Assembly: GCF_009882915.1 (NCBI RefSeq)
Contig: NZ_WTUW01000001.1
Coordinates: 620,357-684,356, forward strand
Reading direction: 5' to 3'
DNA: 64,000 nt
Source: Sneathiella litorea
GTDB lineage: Bacteria; Pseudomonadota; Alphaproteobacteria; Sneathiellales; Sneathiellaceae
The notes under the pieces are model-generated. The model searched no databases. It was not told the origin of the DNA and worked only from the letters and a program-made list of their open reading frames with translations. Positions 58,876-64,000 of the stretch are shown here, in pieces. The translations under genes were made by a program, and so were the position numbers. How positions within the stretch are numbered: position 1 is the first letter of the stretch; the number at the start of each line of letters is the position of its first letter.

Positions 58876-60380
58876 AAACGAACGTCATAGAACGCCTTTC
58901 AGACGCAGCTGAAAATTTTAAGATTGAGGGGCCGCGACCGTTGATGCGTGAGCTTCCTGATCCCGAATCGTACCCGGTGCAGCATTTAGGCCCAACACTC
59001 GAAAAAGCGGCCCTGGCAATTCACGAAAAGACCCAAGCCCCGATAGCGATATGTGCTCAAAGCGTTTTGGGAGCCGCTACGTTGGCAGTTCAGGGTCACG
59101 CGGATATTGAGCTACCGACAGGTCAAATCAAGCCCTTATCGAACTTCCTGGTAACCGTGGCCGGATCGGGCGAAAGGAAGTCTGCCTGTGATTCCGAGGC
59201 GCTTAGAGCGATCATTCAACACGAAGCTGATTTACGCGAGGAATATTGGGTAGAGATTCTGGACCATAAAAACAGGTTTGACGCATGGGATAAGCAGCGC
59301 CAGCAAATCTTGTCTGATAAGCAAAAGTATCCCGGCACCGACGAAAAGAATATCGCTCTCGCTGCACTCGGACCGAAACCGGAGCCGCCGCTAGGTCCCA
59401 TGTTGTTCGCACCCGAACCGACTATTGAAGGGTTGGCGAAGCATTTTCTCCATGGTCAGCCATCCGTTGGTGTTTTTTCTGCAGAAGGTGGTCAATTCAT
59501 TGGTGGTCACGGAATGAGAGAGGAGAAAAAGCTGTTGTCGGTCGCAGGTTATTCTTCTCTTTGGGATGGCGAACCAATCCGGAGGATCAGAGCTGGCGAT
59601 GGCTCCGTGATAATTTCCGGACGACGCCTCGCAATCCATTTGATGGCCCAACCTGATGTTGCGGCAATTATGCTGTCTGACCGTGTACTCGCGGACCAGG
59701 GCTTTCTCTCACGCTTACTGGTTGTAGCTCCAAAATCTGCCGCTGGAACAAGGTTGTGGAAAGAGGCCGATGCAAGGGCGGACATCGCGCTGACACAATA
59801 CAGTGCGCGTCTCCTCAGTATCCTGAAAACACCCTTTCCGCTGGTGGAGAATACACGAAACGAGCTTTCGCCTCACGTTATCAAACTATCCGCTGAGGCA
59901 CGAAGCAAGTGGGTGCAATTTGCTGATCATATTGAGGGCGGGCTTGGTTCAGGCGGTGCTTTTGATCCTATACGGGGACTTGCCGGGAAACTACCTGAAC
60001 ACGCGGCGCGTCTGGGAGCAGTAATTGCGTTGGTGGATAACCTCAACACACGGTTACTGTCGCCAGATCATATGGGTGCTGGCATTGTCCTTGCCCAGTT
60101 CTACGCCGAAGAAGCAATGCGGCTATTTTCGATAGGGATGGTTTCAGAGAACCTGAGAACCGCTCAATTCGTGCTGGATTGGTTGCTTTCAAGATATTCT
60201 GGCTCAACAGTGCCGTTGTCATACATATACCAGTTTGGCCCTTCCCAAATACGCACGGCTTCCGCTGCCCGGAAGGTGATGAAAATTCTAGAGGAACATA
60301 ATTGGGTTGCATCCGCCGATGGTGGCGCGGTCATTGACGGGCACAAATACCGTGATGCCTGGAAAGTTTGGGAGGAATAA
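58872..60380 (+). CDS. DUF3987 family protein, replicative helicase-like
   Basis: A 502-residue YfjI/DUF3987 protein. It has a P-loop variant NFLVTVAGSGERKSACDSEA (GSGERKS) and the segment EGGQFIGGHGMREEKKL with LSRLLVVAPKSAAGTR, which in the family form an ATPase-like fold. Such proteins follow TOPRIM primases in prophages and satellites and are thought to act in replication. The start is GTG within the overlap GTGA. Family role is not proven biochemically. Confidence 0.82.
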   Translation: MKTNVIERLSDAAENFKIEGPRPLMRELPDPESYPVQHLGPTLEKAALAIHEKTQAPIAICAQSVLGAATLAVQGHADIELPTGQIKPLSNFLVTVAGSGERKSACDSEALRAIIQHEADLREEYWVEILDHKNRFDAWDKQRQQILSDKQKYPGTDEKNIALAALGPKPEPPLGPMLFAPEPTIEGLAKHFLHGQPSVGVFSAEGGQFIGGHGMREEKKLLSVAGYSSLWDGEPIRRIRAGDGSVIISGRRLAIHLMAQPDVAAIMLSDRVLADQGFLSRLLVVAPKSAAGTRLWKEADARADIALTQYSARLLSILKTPFPLVENTRNELSPHVIKLSAEARSKWVQFADHIEGGLGSGGAFDPIRGLAGKLPEHAARLGAVIALVDNLNTRLLSPDHMGAGIVLAQFYAEEAMRLFSIGMVSENLRTAQFVLDWLLSRYSGSTVPLSYIYQFGPSQIRTASAARKVMKILEEHNWVASADGGAVIDGHKYRDAWKVWEE

Positions 60381-60382
60381 GG

Positions 60383-60829
60383 ATGAGCATACTCCCCAAA
60401 TTCGACCCATTTTCAGAATTGCCAAATCCCGGACACAGCCCTGCTAAAGTTGCTAATCCTGCTAAAGTTTGGCACGAGACACCCCAGCCAGACAAAAGAT
60501 TAGCAACTTTAGCAGCGATATATTCCGAAAACACCGAGCCGCTTGATACAGGTGAAATTGAAAAACGTGCCACTAAAATCACTATTGTCACGCCTGATAA
60601 TGCAGAAGCGAAAATTATCGCTTGGATAAATAGCCACCCACCTGGCCTGCCAATAGTTCAGAACAATTGCGCTGAATGTGGTGAGTTCACTCCTGTCTAT
60701 GACACAGGTTGGGTCATACTTGGGGATGGCGCGCTTATTCATTACAGCGGGAAACACGGTAAGAAATGCTGGAAAGCATGGAGACGTAAACGAAGCAACG
60801 AGGCAATGTCGCAATCAGCAGATGGCTGA
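60383..60829 (+). CDS. Unknown protein with CxxC motif
   Basis: A 148-residue protein 2 bases after DUF3987. Features are a Pro-rich start with a short internal repeat (PAKVANPAKVW), and a C-terminal mini-domain with NNCAECGEF and HGKKCWKAWRRKR that may hold zinc. The frame has a GGAGGAATAAGG ribosome site before ATG 60383. No family is recognised. It closes the plus-strand replication module. Confidence 0.5.
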   Translation: MSILPKFDPFSELPNPGHSPAKVANPAKVWHETPQPDKRLATLAAIYSENTEPLDTGEIEKRATKITIVTPDNAEAKIIAWINSHPPGLPIVQNNCAECGEFTPVYDTGWVILGDGALIHYSGKHGKKCWKAWRRKRSNEAMSQSADG

Positions 60830-60902
60830 AGAAGATCTTCGAGTGTCGCATGTCACTGTAGCGAAGGAGCGTGCCAACCTAGAAGCAACTGGGAGCGAAG
60901 GC
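60822..60902 (+). pseudogene. Fragment of a ParB/RepB-type winged helix protein
   Basis: The frame from ATG 60822 reads MAEEDLRVSHVTVAKERANL, then EATGS, which resembles the helix-turn-helix motif 'VSH.TV.K.RAELEATG' of ParB-like replication/partition proteins. The similarity ends after about 27 codons. I take it as a broken leftover rather than a gene; the assignment is from pattern memory only. Confidence 0.3.
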
Positions 60903-60950
60903 GGGATGATCGTTGGTGAGGCTTTTTGCCGTCCGGCTTTTGCGACCATG

Positions 60951-61466
60951 CTATTTCCGGTCTAAAAAGTTCTTGTACTTATCAGCAGCCTTCTCCGGCG
61001 ATATGTCGGACGGAAGTTCACAATTGGACGTTTTTAGCTTAACGCTGCTTTCATCCCTGAGGCCAAGATCGCGGGCGATTATGTTGGCGTTTAAAAGGTT
61101 TGCAGCGGCTCCGGAAAACTTTTGGCAATATATAATATTCTCGACGCGCGTAATGACTACAAGAAAACCTTTATTTTGATGGTTTTTATAATTCAGCCAT
61201 GTTTGGTGCGATATACCCAAGAAGCGGCATAAATGCTTGATCGTCATGGCGCGCAAAATCGGCGTTTGACTATAGACGATCTCGCCATCAATGACGTGCG
61301 GCTTTGCGCTGATCAGCGGATTGCTCTCGGCGAAATCGAAATATTCCTCACATGCGGATTCCAGCTTTTCGGGCGTCGGGAAATCAGGGTTTCGGCCATG
61401 GATTGAGCGGATGCGCCAAAACTGGTTTCCAAGCCGCTTATCTTCGGGTTCTGCTTTCTTCCCCAT
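60951..61466 (-). CDS. Phage terminase small subunit-like protein
   Basis: A 171-residue protein in the minus direction, opposite to the rest of island C. The order of motifs FPTPEKLESACEEYFDF, IKHLCRFLGISHQTWLNYK (helix-turn-helix) and NIIARDLGLRDES matches DNA-packaging small terminase subunits of P22/Sf6-like phages. AGGAGAATATC precedes the ATG. No large terminase is beside it. In satellites a stand-alone small subunit redirects helper phage packaging; in a decayed prophage it would be a relic. Both are possible. Confidence 0.75.
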   Translation of the reverse strand: MGKKAEPEDKRLGNQFWRIRSIHGRNPDFPTPEKLESACEEYFDFAESNPLISAKPHVIDGEIVYSQTPILRAMTIKHLCRFLGISHQTWLNYKNHQNKGFLVVITRVENIIYCQKFSGAAANLLNANIIARDLGLRDESSVKLKTSNCELPSDISPEKAADKYKNFLDRK

Positions 61467-61475
61467 GATATTCTC

Positions 61476-61664
61476 CTAATCATCAATTCCAAGGCAATAA
61501 TACTTGATATCGGTGCCGAAGGCATGAGGCGAAATCAACCCGTGGGATTTTATACCTCTGCGGATAATCTCATTGCGAATATCGGCTGGATTTGAAGCGA
61601 ATAACAACTCCGAGCCCTTTCTAGACTTTCGGTATGTATACTCGCATTGGCAATTTCGGCCCAT
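61476..61664 (-). CDS. Small protein upstream of the terminase small subunit
   Basis: A 62-residue frame (MGRNCQCEYTYRKSRKGSEL at the start) ending 10 bases before the terminase-like ATG, whose ribosome site overlaps its stop region. The ATG at 61664 has AAGG nearby; a TTG two codons earlier is an alternative. The family is not recognised; Cys residues in NCQC are the only feature. Confidence 0.4.
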   Translation of the reverse strand: MGRNCQCEYTYRKSRKGSELLFASNPADIRNEIIRRGIKSHGLISPHAFGTDIKYYCLGIDD

Positions 61665-61857
61665 AGCCAACCTTCACTTACCAATAGCGATCAGCATGCA
61701 TCCTCCCGAAAGCGGACATTCGGGCAAAGACCAACAATTTGACCAGTTGTATGGCAACAGAGCGGACAAAACGTTTATTCTCCCATCAAGCTGTTTAAGT
61801 ATCAAAAGCTGCTGACTTATGATATGCCTTGTCCCTCAAATGAGTGGGAGGATTACT

Positions 61858-62652
61858 ATGATCAGGCAGGCAAAGCCGGATTTTATTGAGGTGGGGCAAG
61901 GGCAAAAGGTCATCCTTTTCCATTCAACTGCTGCGGGGGCAAGACAGTGGCGCAGTTTGATGAATACGCTTGCGGATAGGTACCATCTGATTGCAATCAA
62001 TCTGTATGGCTATGGACAAACAGTTGCATGGGATGATAGCCGGCCGCAATCGTTAGCTGATCAGGCGAAACTTATGGTTCCATTCCTACCGAAAAATGGC
62101 GACGCCGTCTCAATCGTAGGGCATTCCTTTGGCGGAAGTGTTGCCATGAAAGCGGCCGCGTTGTTCAAAGATCAGGTCGACCGCCTCGTATTGATCGAAC
62201 CAAACCCTTTTTATTTACTTAGACAACATGAGCGATCCGAAGCCTATCAAGAGGCGGTTAATTTAAGAGATGTGATTATGGAAAAAGGGAGAACCAAATC
62301 ATGGGGTATCGCCGCAGAGGTATTTGCTAACTATTGGACGGGAGAAGGAAGTTGGGACGCGATGCCTGACGACAGAAAATCCAAGTTCACCAAAAACCTA
62401 GAACCTAATTTCCATGAATGGGATGGGGTAATGAACGAAGAGATTTCTTTAGCAGAATGGGAAATTAGCCTGCCCAAAGCAACAACCGTCATCTCTGCCG
62501 CAGACACCGTTCGCTCTATCCGCGAGATTTGTGCGTTAATGAAGCAAAACATCCCCAACTGGAAGCACGAACAGATCAACCGTGGTGGACATATGGCTGC
62601 TCTAACGAAGCCTGATTTAATCAACCCGATCGTAGCAAACGCGCTCACTTAA
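61858..62652 (+). CDS. Alpha/beta hydrolase
   Basis: A 264-residue alpha/beta hydrolase-fold protein. Nucleophile elbow GHSFGGSVA with the catalytic Ser; the acid lies around ISAADTVRSI, and the catalytic His is in NRGGHMAAL near the end. The oxyanion strand is KVILFHSTAAGARQW. It cleaves an ester or similar bond; the substrate is not known. A GGGAGGA ribosome site precedes the ATG. It stands between the terminase-like gene and the small recombinase, with no clear operon partner. Confidence 0.85.
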   Translation: MIRQAKPDFIEVGQGQKVILFHSTAAGARQWRSLMNTLADRYHLIAINLYGYGQTVAWDDSRPQSLADQAKLMVPFLPKNGDAVSIVGHSFGGSVAMKAAALFKDQVDRLVLIEPNPFYLLRQHERSEAYQEAVNLRDVIMEKGRTKSWGIAAEVFANYWTGEGSWDAMPDDRKSKFTKNLEPNFHEWDGVMNEEISLAEWEISLPKATTVISAADTVRSIREICALMKQNIPNWKHEQINRGGHMAALTKPDLINPIVANALT

Positions 62653-62763
62653 GATGTCCCTTTGGGCTCGAAGCGGAATTTGCAATTCTTGCTACAGAGG
62701 TGAAGAGTGTGTTGCTGAATGTCTCAGTGTTGAGGATGGAGGGTATGGAACAAAGGACTAGCT

Positions 62764-63399
62764 ATGTCTGCTTCCAACAATCTCCCGATGATCATCCCCT
62801 CGAAACATGCTTGGAACCACTGTCGAATAATTGGACAAAAACGACCGTTGCTTCCTAAACATGTTTGGGCAATTAGAGTCCGGCTTGAGCTTTCAAAACG
62901 GTTGCGTGACCTGGCATTGTTCAATATGGCCATCGACAGTAAATTGAGAGGGTGTGATCTCGTTCGATTGAGAGTGGCGGATGTCTTCTCGGCTGGTTCA
63001 GTCAAAGAACGCGCCTCGATTTTGCAGAGCAAAACGAAAACACCTGTTCGATTTGAAATCACTAAAGGGACAAGGATCTCCGTTTCTGATTGGATTGCTC
63101 ATCCGCTTATGAGTGGTCATGACTATTTGTGGCCTAGTCGGTTCCAAGACCGTCCGCACATCTCGACGCGACAATACGCACGAATGCTAAAAGACTGGGT
63201 GATGTCTATTGGACTTGAACCTAGTGCCTATGGAACGCATTCGATGCGCAGAACCAAGGTTGCACAAATCTATAAAAAGACGGGCAATCTCAGAGCAGTT
63301 CAGCTTCTACTTGGCCACACAAAAATGGACAGTACCGTTCGTTATCTTGGAGTAGATTTGGAAGACGCACTAGCCATTTCTGAAGATGTCGAGATCTAA
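62764..63399 (+). CDS. Small tyrosine recombinase (catalytic domain only)
   Basis: Recombinase of 211 residues lacking the arm-binding and most of the core-binding domain. Catalytic residues are in DSKLRGCDLV (Arg), YGTHSMRRTK (HxxR), LLGHTKM and TVRYLGV (Tyr). The opening IIGQKRPLLPKHVWAIRVRL is typical of a compact integrase family widespread on plasmids and prophages. AAAGGA precedes the ATG and a strong inverted repeat follows the gene. No attachment site is visible near it. Confidence 0.88.
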   Translation: MSASNNLPMIIPSKHAWNHCRIIGQKRPLLPKHVWAIRVRLELSKRLRDLALFNMAIDSKLRGCDLVRLRVADVFSAGSVKERASILQSKTKTPVRFEITKGTRISVSDWIAHPLMSGHDYLWPSRFQDRPHISTRQYARMLKDWVMSIGLEPSAYGTHSMRRTKVAQIYKKTGNLRAVQLLLGHTKMDSTVRYLGVDLEDALAISEDVEI

Positions 63400-63406
63400 C
63401 TGCCTG

Positions 63407-63432
63407 TTGGGTCGGTTGAACAACCGGCCCAA
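63407..63432 (+). terminator. Hairpin after the small recombinase
   Basis: TTGGGTCGGTTG and CAACCGGCCCAA can pair as a 12-base arm with one G-T wobble, with AA between; a real loop would take the inner pair. AAGCAGTCGTTTTAGCCC follows, with four T after ten bases, so termination is moderately supported. Confidence 0.6.
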
Positions 63433-63535
63433 AGCAGTCGTTTTAGCCCTATTTGTTTTGTACTTTGAGTTTCTCCAAAACTGACTTTTCGACATCAGCG
63501 TAGCTTGCAAAATGGAACCCTGTTATGTTTGAAAT

Positions 63536-64000
63536 ATGACTATATTGGTATCTCTTTCTGGCCTTCCTGGAGTGGGCAAGACAACTCTAGCGAAGGAATT
63601 GGCGGCGAAAGTCATAGCCATCCATCTACGGGTAGATTCCGTTGAGGCAGCATTGAAGAACAGTTCCCTGAGAATCCATCCAGCTGAAGAAGCAGGCTAC
63701 TTGGTAATAGCTTCTGTCGCGATAGACAATCTCTTACTTGGCTTTGACGTAATCGCGGATACGGTCAATCCAATTGATATATCGAGAAAATTATGGGCTG
63801 AAACTGCCACCGCTGGCGAGGCTCACCTGTTGAACGTTGAGGTGGTTTGCTCTGATCTATCCGTTCATCACGACAGAGTAGAGAAACGTGAAAGTGACAT
63901 CGAAGGCCTCGTTGTTCCCAACTGGAGAAAAATAACCAGTCGAATATACGAACCTTGGCACGAAGATCGTTTAATTGTGGATACCAGCATAGATTCAATC
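63536..64000 (+). CDS. P-loop kinase-like protein, 5' part cut by the window end
   Basis: The frame from ATG 63536 is open to the last base, so the gene continues. It begins MTILVSLSGLPGVGKTTLAK with a Walker A GLPGVGKTT, then DSVEAALKNS and a DVIADTVNP strand, and a C-terminal VVCSDLSVHHDRVEKRESDI, which resembles the lid with two conserved Arg of small P-loop kinases of the zeta-toxin/chloramphenicol-phosphotransferase type. Substrate unknown. The shape suggests a nucleotide or small-molecule kinase. No strong ribosome site is seen. Confidence 0.75.
   Translation, partial: MTILVSLSGLPGVGKTTLAKELAAKVIAIHLRVDSVEAALKNSSLRIHPAEEAGYLVIASVAIDNLLLGFDVIADTVNPIDISRKLWAETATAGEAHLLNVEVVCSDLSVHHDRVEKRESDIEGLVVPNWRKITSRIYEPWHEDRLIVDTSIDSI

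Larger units (their letters stand above)
55643..61664. mobile_element. Integrase-led island C, phage-satellite-like (ends unproven)
   Basis: A run of accessory genes headed by an integrase of a group different from elements A and B: integrase, unknown protein, AlpA, two small proteins, CHC2/TOPRIM protein, DUF3987 protein, all plus strand with overlaps, then a terminase small subunit and a small protein on the minus strand. The first seven genes are tightly packed and look like a P4-type satellite replication module. I find no direct repeat that defines its ends, so the coordinates only cover the recognisable genes. Confidence 0.6.

Overview
The window reads as chromosomal DNA of an alphaproteobacterium interrupted by at least two tandem integrative elements, with a third integrase-led island near the right end. 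Lineage evidence: an Irr-type Fur regulator with a matching iron-control element, a VPLPA-CTERM surface protein, the soxBDAG-purU operon and a tiny zf-CHCC protein ahead of polA. I cannot name the genus from sequence alone.

Left chromosomal part (1-14875): the end of a nitronate monooxygenase-like flavoenzyme; irr; an operon of rubrerythrin, a GlpC/HdrD-like iron-sulfur protein and a DUF3501 protein behind a near-consensus promoter with an Irr-box-like palindrome; an SH3 protein; a D-2-hydroxyacid dehydrogenase; a TRIC-type channel; a VPLPA-CTERM protein; MarC; zf-CHCC plus polA; an ABC ATPase; a 1-Cys peroxiredoxin; an amidohydrolase; and tRNA-Arg(CCG).

Element A (about 14872-34345) sits in the 3' end of that tRNA. 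It carries a full tyrosine integrase (32791-34152) beside its right attachment repeat, two small AlpA-like regulators, an HUH Rep-like protein, a type I restriction-modification operon (hsdM-hsdS-hsdR) followed by three unknown genes, a separate three-gene unknown operon, and a 1835-residue DUF4011 helicase with a Vsr/DUF559-like nuclease and a GreA/GreB C-terminal domain. This is most simply a defence island. The helicase-nuclease-Gre fusion is the best candidate for an undescribed activity.

Element B (about 34346-47241) lies between the second and third copies of the tRNA repeat. Its integrase has lost the N-terminal half exactly at the attachment repeat, so it is probably stranded. Its cargo is metabolic: a taurine/nitrate-type ABC importer divergent from a complete tmoABCDEF-order diiron monooxygenase, then a single-chain triple RidA protein, a CE4/PuuE-like hydrolase, an M20 hydrolase and an Lrp/AsnC regulator. 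All conserved T4MO iron ligands are present, while the pocket positions look more polar. I infer uptake and oxidative opening of a small nitrogen-containing, probably heterocyclic, compound. The divergent promoter holds four half-sites symmetric about one point.

After the third repeat the chromosome resumes with a HlyD-type membrane fusion pair and soxB-soxD-soxA-soxG-purU for N-methyl (sarcosine-like) oxidation and one-carbon release; this SoxD lacks the usual zinc ligands. From 55643 a different integrase leads an island with AlpA, a CHC2/TOPRIM primase-like protein, a DUF3987 protein and, in reverse, a terminase small subunit, which suggests a phage satellite or decayed prophage. The window ends with an alpha/beta hydrolase, a small tyrosine recombinase and a P-loop kinase-like gene cut by the edge. 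No CRISPR array or rRNA is present.
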